A DNA stretch of 64,000 nucleotides from Pseudomonas marvdashtae (GTDB taxonomy: Bacteria > Pseudomonadota > Gammaproteobacteria > Pseudomonadales > Pseudomonadaceae). Every line of letters starts with the position of its first letter. The stretch's first letter is position 1. The DNA lies in contig NZ_JABWQX020000001.1 of assembly GCF_014268655.2 (NCBI RefSeq), positions 650,001 through 714,000 on the forward strand, read 5' to 3'. Position numbers and translations under genes: made by a program. Below the pieces are notes generated by a model. The model ran no database searches and had not been told where the DNA came from. It was given only the letters and a program-made list of their open reading frames with translations. Below are positions 1 to 12,677 of the stretch, in pieces.

Positions 1-2296
<2,296 letters not shown>

Positions 2297-2457
2297 ATAA
2301 CACCCAAGCAATTTGCTGATCCTGCATGCAGGGCGCCAGATTGCGGTGTGTGAAGACGAAACGAACCGAAAGTTCGAATCTCACAAAAACACCGAAGCTA
2401 TCACATACCCAATTTGCTGAAGCGAGGCCAGCCGGCCACGACTCGGTACCCGAATTT

Positions 2458-2572
2458 CTTGACGACCATAGAGCATTGGAACCACCTGATCCCATCCCGA
2501 ACTCAGCAGTGAAACGATGCATCGCCGATGGTAGTGTGGGGTTTCCCCATGTGAGAGTAGGTCATCGTCAAG
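2458..2572 (+). rRNA. 5S ribosomal RNA
   Basis: About 115 bases, lying about 160 bases after the 23S gene in the same rrn operon. The first bases, CTTGACGA, are the exact reverse complement of the last, TCGTCAAG, which gives the terminal helix and sets both ends. The interior has the conserved 5S segments ACCTGATCCCATCCCGAACT and GGTAGTGTGGGGTTTCCCCATGTGAGAGTAGG in parts. The 23S-5S spacer holds no tRNA gene that I can see. Ends could shift by one or two bases. Confidence 0.97.
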
Positions 2573-2584
2573 ATTAAATTCCGA

Positions 2585-2621
2585 AACCCCTATCTGCTGA
2601 CGCAGGTAGGGGTTTTGTTTT
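2585..2621 (+). terminator. Rho-independent terminator of the rrn operon
   Basis: A 13-bp stem (AACCCCTATCTGC paired with GCAGGTAGGGGTT, one G-T pair) closes a four-base loop and runs into TTTTGTTTT. It starts 12 bases after the 5S gene and separates rrn transcription from recC. Confidence 0.93.
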
Positions 2622-2728
2622 GCCTGCAGGAAAGTTCTTACGACAGACACGGACAGGTCCTGGCTGTCACAGCCACCCGACAGTGCTAAGGTTCTGCCCT
2701 AGCTTTTGCACTTTTCAAGGATGCCCTT

Positions 2729-5700
2729 ATGCCAGACGCGACGTCCCTCACCCCTGCTTTCATGGTGGTCCATGGGAATCGCCTCGATGAGCTGCGCAGC
2801 CTGGTAATCAGCCTGATGCGGCGTTATCCGCTGAGGCCTCTTGAGAATGAAATCGCGCTGGTACAAAGCAACGGCATTGCCCAATGGCTGAAGTTGGCAC
2901 TGGCAGAAGATCCCCAGGACGATGACACGGGCGGTTGCGGTATTGCGGCTGCCATTGATGTGCAGTTGCCCGGCAGCTTTATGTGGCAGCTCTATCGGAT
3001 GGTACTTGGCCGTGACGAAATTCCGGCCAAGTCGCTGCTGGACAAGGCTCCGCTCACGTGGAGGCTGATGCGCCTCCTTCCGCAATTGATCGAACAGCCC
3101 CATTTCGAACCCCTGCGACGTTTTCTTACCCATGACACGGATTTGCGCAAGCGATACCAACTGTCTGAGCGCCTGGCCGATCTGTTCGATCAATATCAGG
3201 TGTACCGGGCCGACTGGCTTGAAGACTGGGCGCAGGGACGACATCAGACGCGAAGCGTCCGTGGTGAAGCCAAGCTGCTTGCTCCGGCAAATTGTTGGCA
3301 AGCGGAGTTGTGGCGGGCCTTGTTGCTGGATGTGGGTGAGAAGGGCATGGCTCAAAGCCGAGCAGGGGTCCATCAACGCTATATCGAGCGAATCAATGGC
3401 CTGGATGTCGCTCCCCAAGGTCTGCCTGCGCGGGTAATAGTCTTCGGCATCTCCTCGTTGCCAGCACAAGCTCTCGAGGCTCTCGCCGGTCTGTCACGAT
3501 TCAGCCAGGTTCTGTTGTGTGTTCACAACCCGTGCCGCCACCATTGGGCTGACATCGTGGCCGACAAGGATTTGCTTCGCCATCAATACAAGCGGCAGGC
3601 GCGCAAGACCGGCATGCCAGAAATCCTCGACCCGCAAACTTTGCATCAGCACGCTCATCCGCTTTTGGCGGCCTGGGGGAAGCAAGGGCGTGACTACATC
3701 AACCTCCTCGACAGTTATGACGATCCAAACACCTATCGTTCGGTATTTCGCGAGGGACGGATCGATTTGTTCAGCGAGAGTGATCCCACGACCCTTCTCA
3801 GCCAGCTGCAGGATGACATCCTCGAATTGCGTCCCTTGGACGAAACCCGGGAGCACTGGCCAGCGGTCGATACCGAGCGAGACGGATCGATCCGTTTTCA
3901 TATTGCCCACAGCGCCCAGCGCGAAGTTGAAATCCTTCATGATCAGTTGCTCGCCCATTTCAGCAAGGACCCGACCCTGCGCCCACGGGATATCATCGTC
4001 ATGGTCCCGGACATCGACAGTTATGCGCCGCATATCCGGGCAGTATTCGGTCAGCTCGACAGGACCGACCCTCGTTTCATTCCATTCACGCTGACCGACC
4101 AGGGCCAGCGTGGACGCGACCCGCTGTTGATCGCCGTCGAGCATTTGCTCAAGCTGCCTGATAGTCGCTTCCCGGTCAGCGAAATCCTTGATTTGCTGGA
4201 TGTCCCGGCATTGCGCGAGCGGTTCGGCATTGACGAGGCTGACTTGCCGACACTGCACCGCTGGATCGAGGGAGCCGGCATCCGCTGGGGAATGAGCGCC
4301 GAGCATCGTGCCGGGTTGGGGTTGCCTGCGGAGCTTGAACAGAACAGCTGGCGTTTTGGCCTGCGTCGCATGTTGCTGGGATACGCGGTCGGCACCTCGC
4401 AGGCTTACGAGGACATTGAGCCCTATGACGAAATCGGCGGCCTTGACGCCGCATTGATCGGTCCGCTGGTTGCTCTGCTGGACGCGCTTGAGGTCGCCCA
4501 TCAAGAGCTTAGCCAACCGGCGTCACCCCAGGATTGGGGCGCGCGTCTGCATGATTTAATGCAGTTGTTCTTCTTGGCGAGCAACGAACATGACGACTAC
4601 TTGCTGGCCCAACTGGAGGACCTGCGTGAAACCTGGCTGGAAACCTGCGATTCGGTTGGACTGGATGACGAGCTGCCTTTGACGGTCGTGAGAGAAGCCT
4701 GGCTGGCCGGGCTGGATCAGGGGCGATTGTCCCAGCGCTTCCTCGCCGGGGCGGTCAATTTCTGTACCTTGATGCCGATGCGCGCCATCCCCTTCAAGCT
4801 GGTCTGCCTGTTGGGAATGAACGACGGTGATTACCCGCGAGCGCAACCGCCGTTGGACTTCGACCTCATGGGTAGCGACTACCGACCTGGCGACCGTTCC
4901 CGGCGTGAGGACGACCGCTACCTGTTATTGGAAGCGCTGCTTTCTGCGCGGGAGAAGCTTTATATCAGTTGGGTCGGCCGCAGTATCCGTGACAACAGCG
5001 AGCGGCCTGCATCCGTATTGATCGGCCAGTTGCGTGACCATCTCGCCAGCGGCTGGCGATTGCCAGATGGCAATAGCGATGGCGAGCTTCTCGAAGCACT
5101 GACCCAAGAACATCCTTTACAACCGTTCAGCGCCCGTTACTTTTATCAGGGCGATGATCTGTTCAGCTATGCCAGCGAATGGCGCGCGCTTCACCATAGC
5201 CACGACCAGGTCGCCACGCCTCCAATGTTGGCCCCCTACGTCCAGGAAGAACCCTTGGCCCTTGGTCAGTTGCAGGACTTCCTACGCAACCCTGTCCGTC
5301 ATTTCTTCAGTCAGCGGCTCAAGGTGTTTTTCGAGACCTTTGAAGCTCCGCTGGCCAATGACGAACCCTTCGTCCTCGATGCCCTGCAGCGCTACAGCTT
5401 GAGTGACAGCCTGCTCGAGGCTGCTCTCGTTCGCCTCGATCAACCGGATCTGGCCTTGGAGGCTCATGCCCGGAGGTTACAGAACAGCGGCCTGTTACCC
5501 ATGGCTGGTTTTGGTGAATGCATGCAGCGTGAGTTGGTAGAGCCGCTGCCTGACCTGCTCCAGCGTTACCAGCAGCTCCTGGCGTTATGGCCAACCCCGC
5601 TGACAAGCGCGTTGCCTGTCAGCCTGCAACTGAACGATGTCAGCGTAGAAGGTTGGCTCAGCGGCTTGCACCAGCGATCCGATGGTGAAGTCCTGGCCAT

Positions 5701-6187
5701 TACCGCGATCCCGAACAGCATTGGCTCTACCAAGACCCGCAAATGGCATCGCCTGATACGCCCCTGGGTCAACCATCTCGTAGCCTGCGCCAGCGGACTT
5801 TCGATGACGACGGCATTGGTCGCCAGCGACGATAGTTTACTACTGGAGCCTTTTGAGGAGCCGGTTGCGCGAAAGCTGCTCGGCGATCTGTTGCAAGCCT
5901 GGCAGAGCGGTATGCGCCAGCCTTTACCGATAGCGGTGAAGACGGCTTTCGCCTGGCTCGGCCAGGGCGACCTGGACAAAGCCGAGGCGGCGGCTCGAAA
6001 AGCCTATGAAGGCGACGGGTTGACGTTCGAAGGTGAGCGACGCGAAAGCCCGGCGCTAGCTCGACAATATGCCGACTTCGATGCCTTGGTGGCTGACGAA
6101 ACATTTCCCGATTGGTGCGATGCGCTTTACCGACCGCTAATCGAAGCCCCGTGGCGTTCATTGACCGCCGAGGAAGGACGTCCATGA
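2729..6187 (+). CDS. recC: RecBCD enzyme subunit RecC (exonuclease V gamma chain)
   Basis: RecC, 1152 residues, close to the E. coli protein (about 1120). In the cytoplasmic RecBCD complex it holds RecB and RecD together, splits the DNA duplex and reads Chi in the 3' strand. The N-terminal region opens with a conserved pattern, FMVVHGNRLDELRSLV, and continues with the helicase-like fold, for example SNGIAQWLKLALA near residues 48-60. The last third carries the inactive nuclease-like domain. The ATG at 2729 has AAGG nine bases upstream. The TGA stop overlaps the recB start as ATGA, so the two are translationally coupled. recB and recD follow directly, which secures the assignment. No promoter is obvious in the 110 bases after the rrn terminator. 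Confidence 0.96.
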   Translation: MPDATSLTPAFMVVHGNRLDELRSLVISLMRRYPLRPLENEIALVQSNGIAQWLKLALAEDPQDDDTGGCGIAAAIDVQLPGSFMWQLYRMVLGRDEIPAKSLLDKAPLTWRLMRLLPQLIEQPHFEPLRRFLTHDTDLRKRYQLSERLADLFDQYQVYRADWLEDWAQGRHQTRSVRGEAKLLAPANCWQAELWRALLLDVGEKGMAQSRAGVHQRYIERINGLDVAPQGLPARVIVFGISSLPAQALEALAGLSRFSQVLLCVHNPCRHHWADIVADKDLLRHQYKRQARKTGMPEILDPQTLHQHAHPLLAAWGKQGRDYINLLDSYDDPNTYRSVFREGRIDLFSESDPTTLLSQLQDDILELRPLDETREHWPAVDTERDGSIRFHIAHSAQREVEILHDQLLAHFSKDPTLRPRDIIVMVPDIDSYAPHIRAVFGQLDRTDPRFIPFTLTDQGQRGRDPLLIAVEHLLKLPDSRFPVSEILDLLDVPALRERFGIDEADLPTLHRWIEGAGIRWGMSAEHRAGLGLPAELEQNSWRFGLRRMLLGYAVGTSQAYEDIEPYDEIGGLDAALIGPLVALLDALEVAHQELSQPASPQDWGARLHDLMQLFFLASNEHDDYLLAQLEDLRETWLETCDSVGLDDELPLTVVREAWLAGLDQGRLSQRFLAGAVNFCTLMPMRAIPFKLVCLLGMNDGDYPRAQPPLDFDLMGSDYRPGDRSRREDDRYLLLEALLSAREKLYISWVGRSIRDNSERPASVLIGQLRDHLASGWRLPDGNSDGELLEALTQEHPLQPFSARYFYQGDDLFSYASEWRALHHSHDQVATPPMLAPYVQEEPLALGQLQDFLRNPVRHFFSQRLKVFFETFEAPLANDEPFVLDALQRYSLSDSLLEAALVRLDQPDLALEAHARRLQNSGLLPMAGFGECMQRELVEPLPDLLQRYQQLLALWPTPLTSALPVSLQLNDVSVEGWLSGLHQRSDGEVLAITAIPNSIGSTKTRKWHRLIRPWVNHLVACASGLSMTTALVASDDSLLLEPFEEPVARKLLGDLLQAWQSGMRQPLPIAVKTAFAWLGQGDLDKAEAAARKAYEGDGLTFEGERRESPALARQYADFDALVADETFPDWCDALYRPLIEAPWRSLTAEEGRP

Positions 6188-9100
6188 GCCGGCAAATCCC
6201 TTTGGCCCTGGCCTTTCCGCTACGTGGCAGCCAGTTGATCGAAGCCAGTGCCGGGACAGGCAAGACCTTTACCATCTCGGCGCTGTACCTGCGCCTGGTA
6301 TTGGGGCATGGCGGTCCGGAGAACCGGTTTGGTCGCGAGCTCCTGCCTCCGCAAATCCTGGTGGTGACTTTTACCGACGCCGCCACCAAGGAACTGCGTG
6401 AGCGTATCCGCACGCGCCTGGCAGAGGCGGCGCGGTTTTTTCGCGAAGAAATTCCTGCCCCGGACTCGTTGATCACGGCGTTGCGCGACGAGTTCGATTC
6501 AGAGCAATGGGCAGCCTGTGCGAACCGGCTCGATATTGCCGCGCAGTGGATGGACGAAGCGGCTGTTTCGACTATCCATAGCTGGTGCCAGCGGATGCTG
6601 CGCGAGCACGCTTTCGACAGCGGCAGCCTGTTCACCCAGACCTTGGAAACCGATCACAGCGAACTGCTCGGCGAGGTGCTGCGCGACTACTGGCGACTGT
6701 TCTGCTACTCGATGCAGGGCGAAGCGTTGAGCTGGGTGCGCACTCATTGGGGCGGGCCCGCCGCGCTGCTGCCGCGCGTCAGAGGGTTGTTTGCCAGCGC
6801 GCGCGGCAATGGCGATGGACTTGCCCCTGCAGAACTCATCGCTGCGTCCCTGCAGGAACGCAGCGCCGCCTTGCTCGATCTCAAGGCGCCTTGGCGCCAA
6901 TGGGCCGTGGAGCTATTGGAGATCTGCCAGCAGGGCGTTGCCAACAAAAGCGTCGACGGGCGCAAGATGCAGGCCCGTTACTTCGAGCCGTGGTTTCAGA
7001 AAATTACCGCCTGGGTCGAAGACGAAAGCCTTGAGCTCCTGGATATCGGCACCGGCTTCACGCGATTGACGCCCGAGGGCATGGCAGAGGCCTGGAAAGG
7101 CGAGGTGCCCAATCACCCCGGACTGGATGCCATGTCGAGCCTCAAGGCCAGCCTGGATGCGTTGCCCACCCCCGAGGCCGCAGTGTTGCAGCATGCCGCG
7201 CAGTGGGTCGGGGCGCGCTTCGAAGCGGAGAAACGTCGCCGGGCGGAGATGGGCTTCGACGACATGCTGTTGCGCCTGGACGCGGCTTTGCAGGCTGAGG
7301 GCGGGGAGCGCCTGGCGAGCTTGATTCGCGAGCAGTTTCCAGTCGCTTTGATCGACGAGTTCCAGGACACCGATCCGGTCCAGTACCGCATCTTCGAAAG
7401 CATCTACCGCATTGGAGACAATGATCCCGAGACGGGGCTTTTCCTGATCGGTGATCCGAAACAAGCCATCTATGCTTTTCGCGGTGCTGACATCTATACC
7501 TACCTGCGCGCCCGGCAAGCCACGGCTGGCCGGTTGCATACGCTGGGAACGAACTTCCGTTCCAGTCATGCCATGGTCAGCGCGGTAAACCATGTTTTCC
7601 AGAGCGCCGAGTCGCGTCCGCAGGGGCGGGGGGCTTTCTTGTTCCGTGAGCCATCGGGTAACAATCCAGTGCCGTTCCTGCCTGTCGAGTCCCAAGGACG
7701 CAAGGAGTCTTTGCGGGTCGCGGGACAGGCCGTGGCAGCCCTGAATATCTGGCACCTGGCTTCGGACCAGCCCATTTCCGGCGCGGTGTATCGACAGCAT
7801 ATGGCCGCTGCTTGCGCCAGTGAAATCACCGCACTGCTTAACGGTGGCCAGTCGGGGCGTGACGGATTTGTCCAGGAAGAAACAATGCGTCGCGGGATCC
7901 TGCCGGCCGATATCGCCATTCTGGTACGCGATGGCAAGGAAGCGCAGGCCGTGCGAGGCGAGTTGTCTGCTCGCGGTGTGCGCAGTGTGTATCTGTCGGA
8001 CAAGGACTCGGTCTTCGCCTCGCAGGAAGCACGGGACCTGCTGACCTGGCTCAAGGCTTGCGCCGAGCCGGATGTCGAGCGACCGCTGCGGGCAGCGCTG
8101 GCCAGTATCACCTTGAATTTGCCACTGACAGAGTTGGAGCGCCTCAACCAGGATGAGCTGGCCTGGGAAAGTCGTGTCATGCAATTTCGTGGCTATCGGA
8201 TGGTCTGGCGCACACAAGGCGTGCTGCCCATGCTGAGGCGTCTGCTGCACGATTTCAAACTGCCCCAGGCGCTGATGACGCGCGATGACGGTGAGCGCGT
8301 GCTAACCAATTTGTTGCACTTGTGCGAGCTGTTGCAGCAGGCTGCGGTCGAGCTGGATGGCGAACAAGCGTTGATCCGATATCTTTGCGAACACCTGGCA
8401 TTGACCGGGCAAGCGGGAGAAGAACAAATCCTGCGCCTGGAAAGCGACGAGCAGTTGGTCAAAGTGGTTACGATCCATAAATCCAAGGGGCTCGAATATC
8501 CGTTGGTCTTCTTGCCGTTCATTTGCTCGACGAAACCGGTCGACGGCAGTCGGTTGCCTTTGCATTACCACGATGAAACCGGCCAGGCGCAGATCAGTCT
8601 CTCGCCTACCCCCGAGCTGATTATCAAGTCCGATGACGAGCGTCTGGCCGAGGATCTGCGTCTCCTGTACGTGGCGCTCACGCGCGCGCAACATGCGTGT
8701 TGGCTGGGTGTCGCCGATCTCAAGCGCGGCAGCAACAACCGATCGATCCTGCATCTGTCTGCCCTGGGTTATCTGCTCGGCGCAGGCGCGCCGCTGAGCG
8801 AGTCGATGGGACTGAGGCGGTGGCTGGAAGATCTGCAACAAGGCAGCCAGGCGGTGAGCTGCCTGGAGATGCCGCAGCCCAGCGCCGAACACTACCGGCC
8901 CGCCCGCAACGACGCGTTACTGCTCGAGCCGTTGTTGCCCGTGCGTAAGGCCAGTGAAAACTGGTGGATCGCGTCCTATAGCGCATTACGCTTCGGCGAC
9001 AGCCTCAATGCGGGTAGCGACACCGCACCGGAAAATCCGCAGGCGCAGAAGCTGTTCGATGACGAGCGACTCGACCCGGACGCACCGAGGGAAGCTGTCG

Positions 9101-9873
9101 CTGCCGGCGGCGATATCCACCGCTTTCCCCGCGGCCCCAACCCCGGCACTTTTCTTCACGGACTTCTGGAGTGGGCCGCCGGCGAAGGCTTTCCAACGAC
9201 GCCGGCGATCATCGAGGACGCCATTGCCCGGCGCTGCAATCGTCGGGGCTGGAACGGCTGGATCAATACGCTTGGCGATTGGTTGCTGCACCTGATCACA
9301 ACGCCTTTGCCGAGCGGTGCGGACCAGGCTCCGGTGGTGTTGGGGCAGCTGGAACGATACCAAGTCGAGATGGAGTTCTGGTTCGCCAGCCATAAGGTCG
9401 ACGTGCTCAAGCTCGATGACCTGGTCTGCCGATCGACCCATGGTGGCGTGGCTCGCATCGCTGCGGAGCCGGTGTTGCTCAACGGTATGTTCAAGGGCTT
9501 CATCGACTTGACCTTCGAGCACGACGGTCGTTATTACGTGGCCGACTACAAATCCAACTGGTTGGGTATCGATGATGCGGCCTACACCGAGCATGCCATG
9601 GAGCAATCGATCCTGGACAATCGTTACGACCTGCAATACGTGTTGTACCTGTTGGCCCTGCATCGCCAGCTCAAGGCGCGCTTGCCCGACTATGACTACG
9701 ACCGGCACGTGGGTGGCGCGTTGTACATCTTCCTTCGCGGAACGCGCGCAGCCAGCCAGGGCGTGTACTTCACCAAACCTCCACGAACCCTTATCGAGCA
9801 ACTCGATCGCCTGTTCCAAGGGGCGCCCGAACCCAAGGCCGAGCCGGCGTGGGTGCAGGGAGAATTGTTATGA
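6184..9873 (+). CDS. recB: RecBCD enzyme subunit RecB (3'-5' helicase and nuclease)
   Basis: RecB, 1229 residues from the ATG at 6184, which overlaps the recC stop and has AGGAAGGA about seven bases upstream. It is the 3'-5' SF1 helicase and only nuclease of RecBCD and loads RecA after Chi. Walker A is EASAGTGKTF with K27. The UvrD-type motif II reads LIDEFQDTDP, motif V TIHKSKGLEYP and motif VI LLYVALTRAQ. Near the C-terminus GFIDLTF and YYVADYKSNW supply the acidic and D-x-K residues of the RecB nuclease site, so the nuclease appears intact. An upstream in-frame ATG at 6112 lies deep in recC and has no ribosome site, so I do not use it. Confidence 0.97.
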   Translation: MSRQIPLALAFPLRGSQLIEASAGTGKTFTISALYLRLVLGHGGPENRFGRELLPPQILVVTFTDAATKELRERIRTRLAEAARFFREEIPAPDSLITALRDEFDSEQWAACANRLDIAAQWMDEAAVSTIHSWCQRMLREHAFDSGSLFTQTLETDHSELLGEVLRDYWRLFCYSMQGEALSWVRTHWGGPAALLPRVRGLFASARGNGDGLAPAELIAASLQERSAALLDLKAPWRQWAVELLEICQQGVANKSVDGRKMQARYFEPWFQKITAWVEDESLELLDIGTGFTRLTPEGMAEAWKGEVPNHPGLDAMSSLKASLDALPTPEAAVLQHAAQWVGARFEAEKRRRAEMGFDDMLLRLDAALQAEGGERLASLIREQFPVALIDEFQDTDPVQYRIFESIYRIGDNDPETGLFLIGDPKQAIYAFRGADIYTYLRARQATAGRLHTLGTNFRSSHAMVSAVNHVFQSAESRPQGRGAFLFREPSGNNPVPFLPVESQGRKESLRVAGQAVAALNIWHLASDQPISGAVYRQHMAAACASEITALLNGGQSGRDGFVQEETMRRGILPADIAILVRDGKEAQAVRGELSARGVRSVYLSDKDSVFASQEARDLLTWLKACAEPDVERPLRAALASITLNLPLTELERLNQDELAWESRVMQFRGYRMVWRTQGVLPMLRRLLHDFKLPQALMTRDDGERVLTNLLHLCELLQQAAVELDGEQALIRYLCEHLALTGQAGEEQILRLESDEQLVKVVTIHKSKGLEYPLVFLPFICSTKPVDGSRLPLHYHDETGQAQISLSPTPELIIKSDDERLAEDLRLLYVALTRAQHACWLGVADLKRGSNNRSILHLSALGYLLGAGAPLSESMGLRRWLEDLQQGSQAVSCLEMPQPSAEHYRPARNDALLLEPLLPVRKASENWWIASYSALRFGDSLNAGSDTAPENPQAQKLFDDERLDPDAPREAVAAGGDIHRFPRGPNPGTFLHGLLEWAAGEGFPTTPAIIEDAIARRCNRRGWNGWINTLGDWLLHLITTPLPSGADQAPVVLGQLERYQVEMEFWFASHKVDVLKLDDLVCRSTHGGVARIAAEPVLLNGMFKGFIDLTFEHDGRYYVADYKSNWLGIDDAAYTEHAMEQSILDNRYDLQYVLYLLALHRQLKARLPDYDYDRHVGGALYIFLRGTRAASQGVYFTKPPRTLIEQLDRLFQGAPEPKAEPAWVQGELL

Positions 9874-11963
9874 GTCGTTCTTTTGCCGATCTGCTGCCCA
9901 AGGCGTCCGATGACGAGAGCCTGATGAACCTGGCGCCCTTGGGGCACGCCAATGACCTGTTATTGTTGCTCACGCGGTGGGTGGAGCGCGGTTGGCTGCG
10001 GGCACTGGACAAGGCTTTTGTCGCGTTTCTCCATGAGTTGGCGCCTGATGACGACCCGCTGGTCTTGCTTGCCGCAGCACTCACCAGCCATCAACTGGGC
10101 CACGGGCATGTCTGCCTGGACTTGTTCGAGACACTCAAGGAGCCGGATTTTGCACTGTCATTACCCCCGGAAGGTGACCTGCAAAGCGGGGTATTGCTGC
10201 CGTCCCAGGTGTTGCGCACCTTGGAGGGCGCCCATTGGTGCAAGGTCCTGGCATCGAGCCGGCTGGTAGCCCTGGCTGTCGATAAGGGCGAGGAGGCGCA
10301 GCAACGCCCGTTGGTACTGTCCGGCAAGCGCCTTTATTTGCGTCGTTACTGGGGATACGAACGACGGATCGATGAAGCGTTGCGCCAGCGACTGGCCGAA
10401 CATGAAACTGCTCCCGCTGACCTGGGCGAGCGCCTGGCCGGGTTGTTCGGGCCGGCCAGCAAGACAGGACCGATCGACTGGCAGAAACTGGCCTGTGCGT
10501 TGGCGACACGGAGCGCCTTCAGCATCGTCACCGGTGGCCCGGGCACCGGCAAGACCACTACGGTCGTGCGCCTGCTCGCCTTGCTGCAGGCACCGGCCGT
10601 CGAGGCTGGAAAACCGCTGCGCATTCGCCTGGCCGCACCGACCGGCAAGGCAGCGGCACGCCTGACCGAGTCCATCAGCCAGCAGGTCCGCACGCTGGAT
10701 GTGACCGATGCCGTGCGCGAACGCATTCCCTGCGAAGTCACTACGGTCCACCGGTTACTGGGCAGCCGTCCTGGTACTCGACATTTTCGTCATCATCGAG
10801 GCAATCGATTGCCACTGGATGTATTGGTGGTCGATGAAGCGTCGATGATCGACTTGGAAATGATGGCGAATTTGCTGGATGCGCTGCCGACTCATGCGCG
10901 GTTGGTATTGCTGGGGGACAAGGACCAATTGGCTTCGGTAGAGGCCGGTGCGGTACTGGGGGATTTGTGTCGGGATGCCGAGGAAGGCTGGTACAGCCCG
11001 CAGACCCTGGCCTGGCTCGAGTCCGTCAGCGGGGAAGACCTGACGGCCAGCGATCTGAAGCAGGACCTCGATGGCGCCCACCCCTTGGCCCAGCAAGTGG
11101 TGATGCTCAGGCATTCGCGGCGTTTTGGCGAGGGCAGTGGTATCGGCCAACTGGCTCGCAGGGTCAATGCGCAACAGCCTGAGCAAGCCCGTCAGTTGTT
11201 GTCGCAAGGCCAATATGACGACCTGTTTACCCTGGCCTTGAAAAGCGAGCACGACGGGACGCTTGAGCGTTTATTGCTCGACGGCCTGCCAGCCGGGCCA
11301 CAAGGATATCGGCATTATTTGAGCGTGATGCGGCAACTGCGCCCGGCCATTTCTCGCCCGTTGGAAGATCACTGCTGGGCCGATTGGGCGCGGGATGTCC
11401 TGTCGGCGTTCGACGAGTTCCAGCTGCTTTGCGCCGTACGCAAAGGTCCGTGGGGCGTCGAAGGGCTGAATCTGCGAATCACCGCCGCACTGCTCAGGGC
11501 TCGCCTGATCGAAAATGATCACCTGTGGTACGAGGGGCGTCCGGTATTGATGACCCGCAACGACTATGGGCTCGGATTGATGAACGGCGATATCGGCATT
11601 GCCCTCAAGCTGCCCGAGCGTGACGGGCCTGACGCGGGCAAACAGGTTTTGCGGGTCGCCTTCCCGCGTAACGATGGCCAGGGTGGCGTGCGTTTCGTAC
11701 TCCCCAGCCGCTTGAATGACGTGGAAACCGTGTACGCCATGACCGTACACAAGTCCCAGGGCTCGGAATTCACCCACACGGCATTGATTCTCCCCGATGC
11801 GTTGAATCCGGTATTGACCAAGGAACTGGTGTATACAGCCATTACCCGGGGCAAGCGCTGGTTCAGCCTGATAGAGCCGCGGGCGGGAATATTCGAAGAG
11901 GCGGTCCGGCGCAAGGTCAAGCGCTTGAGCGGATTGATGTTGGAATGGGAGCAGGCTGAATGA
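9870..11963 (+). CDS. recD: RecBCD enzyme subunit RecD (5'-3' helicase)
   Basis: RecD, 697 residues, longer than the E. coli protein (608), with most of the excess probably in the N-terminal half. It is the fast 5'-3' SF1B motor of RecBCD. Walker A, GGPGTGKTTT, lies near residue 228. Motif II reads VVDEASMID and motif VI includes MTVHKSQGSEF, as in other RecD proteins. The ATG at 9870 overlaps the recB stop (ATGA) and has GGGAGAA upstream, so the three subunits are coupled in one mRNA and should be made in balanced amounts. No terminator is visible before yfiR, which starts 138 bases later. Confidence 0.96.
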   Translation: MSRSFADLLPKASDDESLMNLAPLGHANDLLLLLTRWVERGWLRALDKAFVAFLHELAPDDDPLVLLAAALTSHQLGHGHVCLDLFETLKEPDFALSLPPEGDLQSGVLLPSQVLRTLEGAHWCKVLASSRLVALAVDKGEEAQQRPLVLSGKRLYLRRYWGYERRIDEALRQRLAEHETAPADLGERLAGLFGPASKTGPIDWQKLACALATRSAFSIVTGGPGTGKTTTVVRLLALLQAPAVEAGKPLRIRLAAPTGKAAARLTESISQQVRTLDVTDAVRERIPCEVTTVHRLLGSRPGTRHFRHHRGNRLPLDVLVVDEASMIDLEMMANLLDALPTHARLVLLGDKDQLASVEAGAVLGDLCRDAEEGWYSPQTLAWLESVSGEDLTASDLKQDLDGAHPLAQQVVMLRHSRRFGEGSGIGQLARRVNAQQPEQARQLLSQGQYDDLFTLALKSEHDGTLERLLLDGLPAGPQGYRHYLSVMRQLRPAISRPLEDHCWADWARDVLSAFDEFQLLCAVRKGPWGVEGLNLRITAALLRARLIENDHLWYEGRPVLMTRNDYGLGLMNGDIGIALKLPERDGPDAGKQVLRVAFPRNDGQGGVRFVLPSRLNDVETVYAMTVHKSQGSEFTHTALILPDALNPVLTKELVYTAITRGKRWFSLIEPRAGIFEEAVRRKVKRLSGLMLEWEQAE

Positions 11964-12101
11964 ATGATCAAGCTATAGCGGTGCAAAGTCTCGACCATGA
12001 AACGCCTGTTTTTTGTCGGAAGCCTCTATAGGCCATCGTCTCGCTGGCTTTTTGACACTGTGTTATCGTTCCGGCTCGTATCTACAACCAAGAGATTGTC
12101 C

Positions 12102-12677
12102 ATGACAACGACGCTATGGGAGACAGTTCGCAGGAAGCGATGCCGGCATTATTTGCCTGCTGCTCTCTTGTGTTTGCTGTCGCCTGTTGCTGTCGCCCAA
12201 GATCCACCGTCCACGACCCGAGCCGACCTGCGAGCCGAGGCGGTTGCACAAGTCGTGATGGGCATACTCAGCTATGCTCGCTGGCCTGTGGAGCCAACGC
12301 AGCTGCAACTGTGCATCGTCGGGCCGACCCAATACACGGACGATCTTGTCAAAGGCACCATCCAGGCCACTGGTCGGCCGGTGGTCGTGCAACGAGTGCT
12401 GGCGGACCATCCAGGCATTCCCACCGACTGCAACGCCGTCTACATCGGCCAGCTGACCAGCGATGAACGCGCCCGCCTGTTTGCCTCTTTGATCGGTAAA
12501 CCGGTGTTGAGCATCAGCGAGGGCGGCGATCAATGCACTGTCGGCAGCCTGTTCTGCCTGCGGGTCGGTGATGAACAAGTGTCGTTCGAGGTCAATCTCG
12601 ATTCGGTGGCCCGCAGTGGCGTGCGTATCCATCCGAGCGTGCTGCAGCTATCACGCCGCAGGCCTGCCGCACCATGA
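12102..12677 (+). CDS. yfiR: YfiR, periplasmic repressor of the diguanylate cyclase YfiN
   Basis: Secreted protein of 191 residues, matching P. aeruginosa YfiR (about 190). Residues 1-33 form a signal peptide: RRKRC, a hydrophobic stretch, then AVAQ. Four cysteines sit where YfiR has its two disulfides: QLCIVG, PTDCNA, GGDQCT and SLFCLRVG. The family C-terminus, VSFEVNLDSVARSGVRIHP, is present in full. In P. aeruginosa, YfiR binds the periplasmic domain of YfiN and blocks c-di-GMP synthesis; loss gives small-colony, biofilm-forming cells. The ATG at 12102 has AGAG upstream and gives the family length; an earlier ATG at 11997 would add an unlikely 35 residues. The stop overlaps the yfiN start. 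Confidence 0.93.
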   Translation: MTTTLWETVRRKRCRHYLPAALLCLLSPVAVAQDPPSTTRADLRAEAVAQVVMGILSYARWPVEPTQLQLCIVGPTQYTDDLVKGTIQATGRPVVVQRVLADHPGIPTDCNAVYIGQLTSDERARLFASLIGKPVLSISEGGDQCTVGSLFCLRVGDEQVSFEVNLDSVARSGVRIHPSVLQLSRRRPAAP